From Amarobacillus sp046328225 (GTDB lineage Bacteria > Chloroflexota > Dehalococcoidia > Tepidiformales > Tepidiformaceae), in assembly GCA_046328225.1 (NCBI GenBank), contig JAXLWZ010000018.1, positions 19,851 through 83,850 on the forward strand: a DNA stretch of 64,000 nucleotides, given 5' to 3'. Position numbers and translations under genes: made by a program. Shown here piece after piece: positions 16,624 through 25,760 of this stretch; position 1 is the stretch's first letter, and every line of letters begins with the position of its first letter. A model generated the notes under the pieces. The model had not been told where the DNA came from, did no database searches, and worked only from the letters and a program-made list of their open reading frames with translations.

Positions 16624-16802
16624 GAGAAAAGAGAAAAGAGGAAGGAGAAAAGGGGGCTCGAGGCTCGAGGTTCGAGGCTCGAGCGGGGGCAACCCCGGGG
16701 AGAGAAACGAGAGGAACGAGGAAAGAGAAAAGGGCGCGCGGGAACGTGGCGGCGGCCGGCGTGCGGCCACCCCATTTCTCTTTCCTCTTTTCTCTTTTCT
16801 CC
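16624..16802. repeat. Compound heptamer arrays with inverted purine/pyrimidine arms
   Basis: In order: GAGAAAA x2, GAGGAAG, GAGAAAA (16624-16651); four GCTCGAG-type units (16656-16683); a GGGGGCAACCCCGGGG hairpin; then GAGAAAC, GAGGAAC, GAGGAAA, GAGAAAA (16702-16731). A pyrimidine tract at about 16775-16802 is the inverse complement of the GAGAAAA arrays, so the region can fold into a long hairpin. It fills the gap between the divergent nuclease and FmdB-type genes. Confidence 0.85.
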
Positions 16803-16826
16803 ACGGCGGGCGCGAGCCCGCCGTGC

Positions 16827-16832
16827 TATCGT
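16827..16832 (+). promoter_or_regulatory. -10-like hexamer 6 nt before ATG (leaderless candidate)
   Basis: TATCGT lies exactly 6 nt ahead of the ATG at 16839, with no Shine-Dalgarno sequence. This spacing places transcription start at or near the A of the start codon. Confidence 0.4.
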
Positions 16833-16838
16833 TCGCGC

Positions 16839-17144
16839 ATGCCGTTCTACGAATTCGTTTGCCCTGTGTGTGACAGCCGCGCCGAGGTCTTCGTGCGTTC
16901 GGTGAACTCGACGGTGACCGCGCCGGCCTGCACGACCGAAGGCTGCGAAGGCTCGATGCGCCGCGCCGTCAGCCGCTTCATGCGGCACCTCACGGAGATG
17001 GACAAGCTCGCCGAGGCCGAGGCCAAGTGGGGCAAGCAGGTCGACGACGTGATGGGCCCCAGCCCGGACATCGGCCGCTACGCCCGCCGCTACGAAGCGC
17101 TCTCGAAGGACCTCCCGCCCCCCGAACACCCGGTTCACGAATAA
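16839..17144 (+). CDS. FmdB-family zinc-ribbon protein
   Basis: 101 residues. The N-terminus 'MPFYEFVCPVCDSRAEVFV' and second pair 'CTTEGCEGSMRRAVSRF' form the CxxC...CxxxxC zinc ribbon of the FmdB putative regulatory family, followed by a charged helical tail. Family members are common, small and poorly understood. There is no ribosome site; the start may be leaderless. The stop codon runs straight into a heptamer repeat array. Confidence 0.82.
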   Translation: MPFYEFVCPVCDSRAEVFVRSVNSTVTAPACTTEGCEGSMRRAVSRFMRHLTEMDKLAEAEAKWGKQVDDVMGPSPDIGRYARRYEALSKDLPPPEHPVHE

Positions 17145-17235
17145 GAGAAAAGAGAAACGAGGAAAGAGAAAAGGGCGCGCGGGAAGCCGCGGCGTCCGGC
17201 GCGCCGTTTTATCCTTCCCCTTGTCTCCTTTCTCT
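17145..17235. repeat. GAGAAAA heptamer quartet plus inverted pyrimidine arm
   Basis: GAGAAAA, GAGAAAC, GAGGAAA, GAGAAAA (17145-17172) are followed by GGGCGCGCGGGAA, then GGCGCGCC and a pyrimidine tract (about 17210-17235) that can pair back. The layout matches the right half of the 16702-16802 element. It separates two convergent genes and may act as a bidirectional terminator. Confidence 0.8.
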
Positions 17236-18148
17236 AGCCGAGCCAGTGCTCGGCGGCTATCGCGGCCGTGGCGCCGTCGCCGCAGGCGGCGATGAGCTGG
17301 CGCGCGGCGTTGGTGCGGAGGTCGCCGGCGGCGAAGAGGCCGGGGACGCTGGTGCGCATGGAGAGGTCGACGATGGCGTGGCCGCCGGCATCGAGATCGG
17401 CGAGGCCGCGGAGCAGGCTGCTGTTCGGGGTCTGGCCGATGAAGATGAAGATGGCGGACACGGGGAGTTCGCTCGTGGCGCCCGTCTCGAGGTTGCGCAG
17501 GGCGAGGCGTTCGACCTGGTCGGTGCCGATGATGCGTTCGACGACGGTGTTCCAGGTGAAGGTGAAACGGGGGTTGGCGCGGGCGCGTTCCTGGAGGATG
17601 CGGCTGGCGCGGAGCGCTTCGCGGCGATGGATGAGGTGGACTTTGCTGGCGTAGCGGGTGAGGAAAAGGCCCTCATCGAGCGCGGCATCGCCGCCACCCA
17701 CGACGGCGACTTCCTGGTCCTTGAAGAAGGCGGCATCGCAGGTGGCGCACCAGCTGACGCCGCGGCCGGTGAACTCGGTTTCGCCGGGGATGCCGAGGCG
17801 GTTGTAATCGGCGCCGGCGGTGACGATGACGGCGCGGGCGTGGTAGGTATCGCCGGCGGCTTCGACGGTGAAGGTGCCATCGGGTTCGCGGCGAAGGGCG
17901 GTGGCGCCTTCGTAGACGAGCTGGGCGCCGAACTTCTCGGCCTGCTGAACGAGCAGCTGGGCGAGGTCGAAGCCGTTGACGCCGTTGGGGAAGCCGGGGA
18001 AGTTCTCGACGACATCGGTCGTGGCGATCTGGCCGCCGGTGACTTTGTGTTCGAAGACGACGGTGGAGCGGCGGGCGCGGGCGGCGTAGAGGGCGGCGGT
18101 GAGGCCGGCTCCCCCGCCACCGACGATGGCGATATCGACGTTCTGCAC
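17234..18148 (-). CDS. trxB: Thioredoxin-disulfide reductase
   Basis: 304 residues from GTG 18148 (AGAAGGGA site). FAD-binding 'DIAIVGGGGAGLTAALYAAR', the redox motif CATC in 'WCATCDAAFF', NADP site 'VAVVGGGDAALDEG' and the C-terminal FAD motif 'GLFAAGDLRTN' are all in order. It reduces thioredoxin with NADPH in the cytoplasm. It follows trxA by 97 bp, with a hairpin between that may tune their ratio. The pair is divergent from a CsoR-family repressor gene. Confidence 0.92.
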   Translation of the reverse strand: MQNVDIAIVGGGGAGLTAALYAARARRSTVVFEHKVTGGQIATTDVVENFPGFPNGVNGFDLAQLLVQQAEKFGAQLVYEGATALRREPDGTFTVEAAGDTYHARAVIVTAGADYNRLGIPGETEFTGRGVSWCATCDAAFFKDQEVAVVGGGDAALDEGLFLTRYASKVHLIHRREALRASRILQERARANPRFTFTWNTVVERIIGTDQVERLALRNLETGATSELPVSAIFIFIGQTPNSSLLRGLADLDAGGHAIVDLSMRTSVPGLFAAGDLRTNAARQLIAACGDGATAAIAAEHWLG

Positions 18149-18172
18149 GGTGTCCCTTCTCCCGGGAAACAA

Positions 18173-18206
18173 CGGAGGGGCGAGCCTGTAGCAGGCTGCC
18201 CCTCCG
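18173..18206 (-). terminator. Hairpin between trxA and trxB
   Basis: 18173-18188 pairs with 18192-18206 (about 15 bp, one bulge, 3-nt loop). It lies downstream of trxA on the minus strand and just ahead of trxB. It could be a terminator or a partial attenuator. Confidence 0.55.
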
Positions 18207-18245
18207 CGATGGTGTTATTGGGCCGCCGGCCAGGGCGGCGGGGTC

Positions 18246-18578
18246 CTAGCTGAGCGCGGCGTCGATGCGCTTCTTGATGTCGCTCTTCGGGCGGAAGCCG
18301 ACGATGGTCTCGACGGGGCGGTCTTCGCCGGGCTTGAAGACGAGGAGCGAGGGGATGGAGCGGATGCCGTACTTGGTGGGGACGGCGGGGTTTTCGTCGG
18401 TGTTCATCTTGACGAAGTTGACCTTGCCGGCATATTCCTCGCTGAGTTCGGCCACGACCGGGGCGACCATGCGGCAGGGGCCGCACCAGGGAGCCCAGAA
18501 ATCGACAAGGGTGGGAAGCTCGCCCTTGATGACGTCGCTATCGAAGGTGGCGTCGGAGACTTCGCGGACATCCGCCAT
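18246..18578 (-). CDS. trxA: Thioredoxin
   Basis: 110 residues with the active site WCGPC in 'FWAPWCGPCRMVAPV' and the cis-Pro region 'IRSIPSLLVFK'. It is a cytoplasmic disulfide reductant, recycled by the TrxB encoded next. A GGAGGAGT ribosome site lies ahead of the ATG at 18578. The promoter region is shared with the divergent csoR-like gene and contains a CsoR-type operator, so expression may respond to copper or thiol stress. Confidence 0.95.
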   Translation of the reverse strand: MADVREVSDATFDSDVIKGELPTLVDFWAPWCGPCRMVAPVVAELSEEYAGKVNFVKMNTDENPAVPTKYGIRSIPSLLVFKPGEDRPVETIVGFRPKSDIKKRIDAALS

Positions 18579-18606
18579 TGGTGGGACTCCTCCCGGTGCA
18601 CCGGCA

Positions 18607-18634
18607 TTGACAGCGGAGGCACCTGTTGTATGGT
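18607..18634 (+). promoter_or_regulatory. Promoter of csoR-family gene
   Basis: TTGACA (18607-18612), a 16-bp spacer and TATGGT (18629-18634) resemble a sigma-70/A promoter. The predicted start of transcription falls just before or on the operator at 18644-18660. Confidence 0.6.
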
Positions 18635-18643
18635 AGGTTCACG

Positions 18644-18660
18644 ATACCCGGTGGGGGTAT
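18644..18660. promoter_or_regulatory. CsoR-type operator
   Basis: ATACCC-N5-GGGTAT, a GC-centred inverted repeat with TAT/ATA ends, is the known form of CsoR-family operators. It lies 29 bp ahead of the repressor ATG and within the trxA-csoR divergent region, consistent with autorepression. Confidence 0.65.
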
Positions 18661-18688
18661 CCCCTGTCAAGGGGCGAAGGCAAGGCCG

Positions 18689-18952
18689 ATGGAACCCGAC
18701 AAGAAGCTGCAAGACCGGCTGGCGCGCGTGGAAGGGCAGGTCCGCGGGCTGCGCAAGATGCTCGAGGAGCGGCGCGGCTGCGAGGATGTGCTGAACCAGC
18801 TGCTGGCGGCGCGATCGGGGCTGGAGCAGGCGGGGCTGATTCTGCTGGACCAGCACCTGACGGATTGCATCCTGAGCGACCCGATGATCTCGGCGGAATC
18901 GCTGGAGAAGGTGCGGGAAGCGCTGCGGCTCTGGGTGAAGCACGGGGGGTAG
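18689..18952 (+). CDS. csoR: CsoR/FrmR-family metal-sensing repressor, copper type
   Basis: 87 residues, all-helical DUF156 family. The Cu(I) triad is intact: Cys in 'RRGCEDVL', and His and Cys four apart in 'LLDQHLTDCILSD', which points to CsoR rather than the persulfide sensor CstR (no His). The apo-repressor binds GC-rich palindromes and is released by copper. An operator of this type lies in its own promoter. No copper ATPase or chaperone gene is nearby; the divergent neighbour is trxA. ATG 18689 has AAGG-type purines upstream. Confidence 0.85.
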   Translation: MEPDKKLQDRLARVEGQVRGLRKMLEERRGCEDVLNQLLAARSGLEQAGLILLDQHLTDCILSDPMISAESLEKVREALRLWVKHGG

Positions 18953-19220
18953 TTCCCAGTTCCCAGTGGCAAGTTCCCAGGGGATCGGCCCTGGACGGGG
19001 CGAATTCAGGCGTGGGGTAGCCCCTGGGAACCGGGAACTTGGTACTGGGAACTCCCTCAGGGATCGGCCCTGGATGGGGCGAATTCGGGCGCGGGGTGGC
19101 CCACCGGGAACTGGGAACCTGGTACTGGGAACTCCCTCAGGGATCGGCCCTGGACGGGGCGAATTCGGGGCGCGGGGTGGCCCACCGGGAACCGGGAACT
19201 TGGAACTGGGTACTGAATGA
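18952..19220. repeat. Three tandem ~80-bp units with heptamer quartets
   Basis: Units starting near 18981, 19060 and 19140 share GGGATCGGCCCTGGA, GGGGCGAATTC and a GGGGT(A/G)GCCC hairpin arm. Each then has four reversed heptamers, for example TGGGAAC CGGGAAC TTGGTAC TGGGAAC at 19025-19052. Direct heptamers (GTTCCCA GTTCCCA GTGGCAA GTTCCCA, 18952-18979) begin at the last base of the csoR stop codon, so the first unit is flanked by inverted arrays. No gene is evident in this ~350-bp gap. Confidence 0.9.
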
Positions 19221-19302
19221 GAACTCCCTTAAGGTCTGTCCCTGATGTGCGGGCGGGCGGGGGTGTGGGAAGGTGGCGGCGGCGGGGTTTCGAGGTAGGG
19301 AG

Positions 19303-19491
19303 ATGTCTCGAAGCTCAAAGGTTCCACCGTGTCCGCTGTGCGGACGAGTCACCCGGGCGCATTCGCGGCTGGTCGTGCGGGATATCGAGTGTCCCGGCGT
19401 CTCGCGGCCGAGTGCGTTCGCGACGATTATCTGCCGGGACTGTGCCTTCGCGATGGTCGTGCGATCGCAGGCGATGCTCTCGGCGAGTTAG
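19303..19491 (+). CDS. Small two-CxxC zinc-binding protein
   Basis: 62 residues from ATG 19303 with GAGGTAGGGAG upstream. Pairs 'CPLC' (near residue 10) and 'CRDC' (near 45) could form one zinc knuckle. No family was recognised. It lies between the 80-bp repeat field and glgC. The frame is short and could be spurious, but the ribosome site and paired cysteines support it. Confidence 0.5.
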   Translation: MSRSSKVPPCPLCGRVTRAHSRLVVRDIECPGVSRPSAFATIICRDCAFAMVVRSQAMLSAS

Positions 19492-19571
19492 CGGCGTGCG
19501 TTCCCCGGAAGTGCGACAGGGCTGTGAGAAACGCCCCCCGATTGCCGTTTCATGCGTCAATCTCTCAGGCG

Positions 19572-19577
19572 TACAAT
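19572..19577 (+). promoter_or_regulatory. Candidate -10 of glgC
   Basis: TACAAT lies 27 bp before the glgC ATG, in an AT-richer pocket of the intergenic gap. The -35 is weak (TTCATG, 17 bp upstream). Confidence 0.4.
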
Positions 19578-19604
19578 CGCGCCACGCTACTTCGGGGGCG
19601 CGTC

Positions 19605-20894
19605 ATGGAGAACGTGTTGGCGATGATCCTGGCGGGCGGCCAGGGCGACCGGCTGTCCATCCTCTCGGAGCAGCGGGCGAAGCCCGCCGTGGTCTTCGGC
19701 GGGCATTACCGGATTATCGACTTCGCGTTGAGCAACGTCGCGAACAGCGGCATCGACAAGGTGGCGGTGCTCACGCAGTACCGTCCGCGGTCGCTGGTGA
19801 ACCACATCGGTTCGGGCCGGAGCTGGGGCTTCGACAACCTGGACAACTTCGTCCAGATCCTGCAGCCGTATCTCGGCCGGGCGGATATGGACTGGTATTC
19901 GGGGACGGCCGACGCGGTCTACCAGAACCTCTACGTGATCGAGGAGTCGCGCGCCCGCGAGGTACTGATCCTCGCGGGCGACCACATCTACCTGACGTCG
20001 TACCGGAACATGATCGCGTACCACCGATCGCAGGGGGCGGACGCGACGGTGGCGGTGTACTCGGTCCCGCGGGAGGAGGCGCACCGCTTCGGTGTGCTGG
20101 ACCTGGACCAGACGGGGCGGGTGATCGATTTCCAGGAGAAGCCGCCCAACCCGCGCGCGCCGTGGGTTTCGATGGGCGTGTACGTGTTCAACAAGGATGT
20201 GCTGGTGGAGCAGCTGCAGGCGGACGCCGATGAGGGCGACGGCAGCAAGCACGACTTCGGCCGGAACATCATCCCGCGGATGTACCAGACGCACCGTGTC
20301 TTCGGGTACCAGTACCAGGACTACTGGCGCGATGTGGGGACGGTGGAATCGTACTGGCAGGCGAACATGGATCTGCTGAGTCCGAATCCGTCGCTGCACC
20401 TGGAGGACCCGGACCTGCGGCTGCGCACGGCGGGGAGCATCCAGGCGCCGGCGCGCTTCGGGCCGAACGCGGTGATCAGCAGCTCGATGGTTTCGCCGGA
20501 GGCGCGCGTCTACGGCGAGGTGACACGGTCGGTGATTTCGCCGGGCGTGATCATCGAGGAGGGCGCGATCGTTCGCGATTCGGTGATCCAGCATCGCTGC
20601 ATCATTCGCTCGGGCGCGGTGGTGGACCGCTGCATCCTGGACAAGGAAGTGACGGTTGGGAACGGCGCGGTGGTGGGCGAAGGGAACGAGAACATCCCGA
20701 ACCGCGAGCGGCCGGACATCGTGAACGCGGGCATCACCATCGTGGGGAAGCGGGTGAGCGTGCCGGCGGGGCTGCACGTGGGGCGGAACGTGGTCATCGG
20801 CCCGGGTGTTTCGGAAGAGCTGATGGAAGTCGGGCACCTGGAGAGCGGCGCGTCCATCCACCCGACGACGATGCCGTTGCACCTGTTCGTCTGA
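19605..20894 (+). CDS. glgC: Glucose-1-phosphate adenylyltransferase
   Basis: 429 residues. The N-terminal nucleotidyltransferase loop 'ILAGGQGDRL' and 'EQRAKPAVVFGGHYRIIDF' are diagnostic, with 'WYSGTADAVYQNL', 'ILAGDHIY' and 'FQEKPP' following. The C-terminal third is a left-handed beta-helix with hexapeptide repeats. The enzyme makes ADP-glucose from ATP and glucose-1-phosphate for glycogen synthesis and is usually allosteric. No other glycogen genes are adjacent. The ATG at 19605 matches the family start. Confidence 0.93.
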   Translation: MENVLAMILAGGQGDRLSILSEQRAKPAVVFGGHYRIIDFALSNVANSGIDKVAVLTQYRPRSLVNHIGSGRSWGFDNLDNFVQILQPYLGRADMDWYSGTADAVYQNLYVIEESRAREVLILAGDHIYLTSYRNMIAYHRSQGADATVAVYSVPREEAHRFGVLDLDQTGRVIDFQEKPPNPRAPWVSMGVYVFNKDVLVEQLQADADEGDGSKHDFGRNIIPRMYQTHRVFGYQYQDYWRDVGTVESYWQANMDLLSPNPSLHLEDPDLRLRTAGSIQAPARFGPNAVISSSMVSPEARVYGEVTRSVISPGVIIEEGAIVRDSVIQHRCIIRSGAVVDRCILDKEVTVGNGAVVGEGNENIPNRERPDIVNAGITIVGKRVSVPAGLHVGRNVVIGPGVSEELMEVGHLESGASIHPTTMPLHLFV

Positions 20895-20916
20895 TGGGCG
20901 AACGGCGGGCCGGGAC

Positions 20917-21309
20917 GTGAGGGTCTATACGCTCGCGGAGGCGCGCGCGCTGCTGCCGGTGGTGCAGCCGGTGCTGGCGGGCATCGCGAGCCTGGTGCAA
21001 GAGCTGCGCGCGATGCAGGCGGCGATGTCCGTAGACATGCGCGGGGCGAGCGGCGATGGCGCGCTCACGGCGAACCCCTGGGCCGAACACAGTAAGGACC
21101 GCGGCGACGAGCTCACGCGGCTGCTGCAGGAAGCGGTGGCGCGGCTGGAGCAGTGGGGCATCGAGCTGAAGGACCCGGATCGCGGCCTCATCGACTTCCA
21201 TCACGAGCGCGAGGGCGAGGTGGTGTACCTCTGCTACATGCTCGGCGAGCCGGACATCGACTGGTGGCACCCGCTGGAGACGGGGTACGCGGGGCGGAGG
21301 CCGGTGTAG
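20917..21309 (+). CDS. DUF2203 family protein
   Basis: 130 residues from GTG 20917. The start 'VYTLAEARALLPVVQPVL', a middle coiled helix and the C-terminal signature 'GLIDFHHEREGEVVYLCYML' with 'DWWHPLETGYAGR' match DUF2203, a widespread family of unknown function. It follows glgC by 22 bp and is probably co-transcribed. It is convergent with the second CoA-transferase fusion. Confidence 0.82.
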   Translation: MRVYTLAEARALLPVVQPVLAGIASLVQELRAMQAAMSVDMRGASGDGALTANPWAEHSKDRGDELTRLLQEAVARLEQWGIELKDPDRGLIDFHHEREGEVVYLCYMLGEPDIDWWHPLETGYAGRRPV

Positions 21310-21313
21310 CGCC

Positions 21314-23758
21314 TCAGCGCAGGAGGCCGGATTCCACCATCGCCGCGACGCCCGCGTCATCGATGCCGAGGAGACCGGTGAGGATCTCGTACGTGTGCTC
21401 GCCGAGCAGGGGAGCGGCGCGACGGGGGGTGGCGTCGACGCCTTCGATCCGGAACGAGGGCGTGATGACGGCATGTTCGCCCAGGACAGCATGGGGCAGG
21501 CGGACGAAGTAGCCGCGGTGCGCGAGCTGGGGGTCGGCGAAGAGGTCGCTGGCGCGGGCGACCTTCGCGGCGGGCACGCCGGCGGCCTGGAGTTCGTCCG
21601 CGAGGGCGTCGGCGTCGCGGGTGGCGCAGTGGGCGGCGAGCAGGGCATCGGCCTCGGATTCGTTCGCCTTGCGGGCGGCGAAGGTGGCGAAACGCGCATA
21701 GGTGGCGAGTTCGGGCCGGCCGATGGCGGCGGCGAGACACTCCCAATGCCAGTCCTCCGGGGTAGCGATGGCGACCCAGCGGTCGTCGCCGGCGGCGCGG
21801 TAGACGTTGCTGGGGGCGACGGAGGGCTCGCGGTTCGCGGCGCGCGTGGCGATGCGGCCGTTGAGCTGGAGGTCGAGCAACAGCGGCGCGAGGAAGTGGA
21901 TGGAGGATTCGACCTGGGCGTGATCGATGCGCTGTCCGGCGCCGGTGCGGTCGCGCTCTTCGATGGCGGCGAGGATGGCGGCGGCCAGGATGGGCCAGGT
22001 GAGGAAGTCGGTGTAGGCGGAATAGGGGCCGAGCGGTTCGCCGCCGGCCTCGCCGGTGAGGTCGTACCAGCCGGTCATGGCGCTGGCGATCTGGCCGTAG
22101 CCGCGGTGGCGGGCATAGGGGCCGTCCTGGCCCTGGAGGGCGTGGCTGGCGAAGACGAGGCGAGGGTTCCATTCGCGCAGGACGTCCCAGGTGAGGCCCC
22201 AGCGCTGCATCACGCCGGGGACGAAGTTTTCGAGCACGACGTCGGCGCGTTCGACGAGCCCGCGGATGATGGCGGTCGCGCCGGGCTGGTTCATATCGAT
22301 GGCGAGCGAGCGCTTGCCGGCGTTGTAGGCGGCGAAGTAGCCGGAGCGGTCGAGGCCGGGCTCGCGGTTGGCGTAGGGCGTGCCCACGCGGAGCGTGTCG
22401 GGGTGGGCGGCGGATTCGATCTTGATGACATCGGCGCCGAAATCGGCGAAGTGGCGGCCGGCGGTGGGCGCCGCGAGGGTGGAGCCGAAATCGAGCACAC
22501 GCAGACCCTCGAGCGGCAACGCGGGCGGGTTGGCGTTTGCCACCGGCGCCGGGCGAGGGTCCCAGCGGGGGTTGCTTTCGCCGGGAGCGGGAGAGGGCCC
22601 GCGCGGCTCCCAGCGGAGCGCGGTCGCGTGCAGGGGAGGCCCGGGCACGCGCAGCTCGCCCACGCCGGGCTGGTCGATGGTGCGCCAGGCGTCGCGATGG
22701 GTGAGCTGGCGGTCCTCGGCGAGGTCGGTGACGGAGGCCATGGGGGCGATCATGACGCCGGAGCGGAGGGCGAATTCGAGGATTTCGTGCTTCGTGCGGG
22801 TGGCGAAGAAGGCGCCGAAGACGTCCTCAAGGCGGGCGGGCATGTCCGGGGCGGCACGCAGGAGGTCGAGGTGCTCCCAATCAAGTTCGCGCAGCCAATG
22901 CGGGGCCATGGCGTGTTCGTGCATCCAGGCGACCAGCTGCACGAGGCCGCGCGCGCCCAGGTGGCCCGTCTGGAACATCCAGACGGCGTGGCCGTCGGCG
23001 GTGCGGTAGACGTTGCGGAGGCGGACGGCGGAACCGACATCGCGGCGCGATCCCTGGCGCTTGAGGTCGATCCCGAGCATGTCCCAGTGCTGGTAGGTGT
23101 GGGTGAGCATCCAGGGGACGCAATCGCGGATGGCCTGGTCGACGTGCTGGCCGCGGCCGGAGAGGCGTCGCTGGCGGAGCGCGAGCAGGGTCGCGACGAG
23201 CGCGTGCCCGGCGGCGAGGAGGTAGGACTGCAGCGGCGCGGAGGGTTTGAGCGGCGGGCCATCGGGGGCGCCGGTCATGTTCAGGTAGCCCCCGGCGGCG
23301 ATGTGCACGAGGTCGGCGCCCTGCCAGTGGGCACGGGGACCATCGGGACCGAAGGGCGTGATCGCGACGTGGAGGATGCCGGCGTTGGCGGTGCGCACGG
23401 CGGCGGCATCGAGACCGGCGACGGCGAGCGATTCGACGCCTTCGATGAGGACGTCGGCGCCCTGGAGGAGGGCGTAGAGGCGGGCGCGATCGGCAGCTTC
23501 GGCGAGGTCGATGGTGACGCTCTGCTTGCCGAGGTTGAACGCGGTCCAGGTGAGGCTGGCGCCCGAGGGGGCGAGCGGGGGATGCGCGCGGCCGGGGTCG
23601 CCGCCGGGCGGTTCGGCGAGCACGACTTCGGCGCCGAGGTCGGCGAGCATCTTGCCGAGCATCCAGGTCTCGGGGCCGGGCACTTCGAGCACGCGCAGGC
23701 CGGCGAGCGGGCCGCCTTCGAGGGAGCCATAGGGGAGCGTCACGGGCGGAGTTTGCAC
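21314..23758 (-). CDS. Second tandem CaiB/BaiF CoA-transferase fusion
   Basis: 814 residues with two family III halves beginning 'LAGLRVLEVPGPETWMLGKM' (about 18) and 'LEGLRVLDFGSTLAAPTAGR' (about 417). The C-terminal half has the expected Asp (D584 in 'SAYTDFLTWP'); the N-terminal half has Ser178 at that place ('PLQSYLLAAG'). This repeats the pattern of the fusion at 9.3-11.7 kb, although the two are clearly diverged. It probably works as a pseudo-heterodimer moving CoA onto an unknown carboxylate. The ABC exporter is divergent. Confidence 0.87.
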   Translation of the reverse strand: MQTPPVTLPYGSLEGGPLAGLRVLEVPGPETWMLGKMLADLGAEVVLAEPPGGDPGRAHPPLAPSGASLTWTAFNLGKQSVTIDLAEAADRARLYALLQGADVLIEGVESLAVAGLDAAAVRTANAGILHVAITPFGPDGPRAHWQGADLVHIAAGGYLNMTGAPDGPPLKPSAPLQSYLLAAGHALVATLLALRQRRLSGRGQHVDQAIRDCVPWMLTHTYQHWDMLGIDLKRQGSRRDVGSAVRLRNVYRTADGHAVWMFQTGHLGARGLVQLVAWMHEHAMAPHWLRELDWEHLDLLRAAPDMPARLEDVFGAFFATRTKHEILEFALRSGVMIAPMASVTDLAEDRQLTHRDAWRTIDQPGVGELRVPGPPLHATALRWEPRGPSPAPGESNPRWDPRPAPVANANPPALPLEGLRVLDFGSTLAAPTAGRHFADFGADVIKIESAAHPDTLRVGTPYANREPGLDRSGYFAAYNAGKRSLAIDMNQPGATAIIRGLVERADVVLENFVPGVMQRWGLTWDVLREWNPRLVFASHALQGQDGPYARHRGYGQIASAMTGWYDLTGEAGGEPLGPYSAYTDFLTWPILAAAILAAIEERDRTGAGQRIDHAQVESSIHFLAPLLLDLQLNGRIATRAANREPSVAPSNVYRAAGDDRWVAIATPEDWHWECLAAAIGRPELATYARFATFAARKANESEADALLAAHCATRDADALADELQAAGVPAAKVARASDLFADPQLAHRGYFVRLPHAVLGEHAVITPSFRIEGVDATPRRAAPLLGEHTYEILTGLLGIDDAGVAAMVESGLLR

Positions 23759-23876
23759 GGGCGCCGGGAAAAGCGGAAGGAGCTGGCGGAATCGGCCTCA
23801 GGACGGCGCGGCCGCGTCGCTATCGGTTACGCTCACTCTCCGCTTGCTTTCACCATCCGCTGACAAGGGGGCTGAC

Positions 23877-24811
<935 letters not shown>

Positions 24812-24815
<4 letters not shown>

Positions 24816-25666
24816 GCGCGTCACCGGCGGCTCCTTCGCAACCTCGCGCGTACGGCGGCCCGGGGCTGACGCTGCGGCTGGGCATGGCGCGGGCGAGCCT
24901 CGAGCTGCGGCAGTTCTACCGCAGCCCGGAGCTGGTTTTTTTCACCTTCCTGTTGCCGGTGCTGTTCGTGGTCATCTTCTCGACGGTGTTTTCGGACGAG
25001 ATCGAAGGGCCGGCGGGGGCGCGTGTGCCGTTCCCGCAGTACTTCCTCGCGGGGATGATCGCGGCGGGGGTGATGTCGACGACGTTCACGAGCCTGGCGA
25101 CGACGATTTCGATCGAACGGAGCGACGGCCTGCTGAAGCGGCTGGCGGGGACGCCCCTGCCGAAGGCGTCGTACTTCATGGGCAAGATCGTGCTGGCGGC
25201 GGTGACCTCGGCGATCCAGGCGGCGATCATCCTGGCCATTGGCGCGACGCTGTACGACGTGAGCCTGCCGAGCGACCCCGGGCTCTGGGCGGTGTTCGCG
25301 TGGGTGTTCGTCCTCGGGGTAGCGTCGTGTTCGCTGCTGGGCGTGGCCTACACGCGGCTCATCCCCGAGGGGTCGATGGCGAACGCGATCGTGCAGCCGC
25401 CATACCTGACGCTGCAGTTCATCTCGGGCGTGTTCTTCCCGTACGACCAGATCCCGCCGTGGCTGAAGTTCGTGGCTTCGATCTTCCCGCTGAAGTGGAT
25501 GGTGCAGGGCATGCGGCACGTCTTCCTGCCGGACTGGGTGGCGGTGAACGACTACGGGGGCGCGTGGCACATGGAGCAGGTGGCGGCGATGCTCATCGGC
25601 TGGACGGTCGCCGCGTTCGTGCTTTCGCTGCTGTTCTTCCGGTGGCAGGAGAAGGGCGAGAAGTAG
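24812..25666 (+). CDS. ABC-2 type permease
   Basis: 284 residues with six membrane helices ('LVFFTFLLPVLFVVIFSTVF' first, 'WTVAAFVLSLLFFRW' last) and the ABC-2 core 'SDGLLKRLAGTPLPKASYF' and 'FISGVFFPYDQIPPWLKF'. It forms a homodimeric exporter with the ATPase encoded just upstream, for a lipid, drug or polyketide-like substrate that cannot be named. ATG overlaps the previous TGA. Confidence 0.92.
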
Positions 25667-25760
25667 CGAAAACGGGGACGGCCGGGCCATGGGGGAGCGA
25701 CGTTCGCACGATGACAGGCCCCCGCGAGCGGCGCACGATGGACGCAATGGAGGTGCTCCG

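Noticed and set aside
18952..19220. Possible CRISPR array
   Set aside because: Unit length ~80 bp with nearly identical interiors, no unique spacers and no cas genes.
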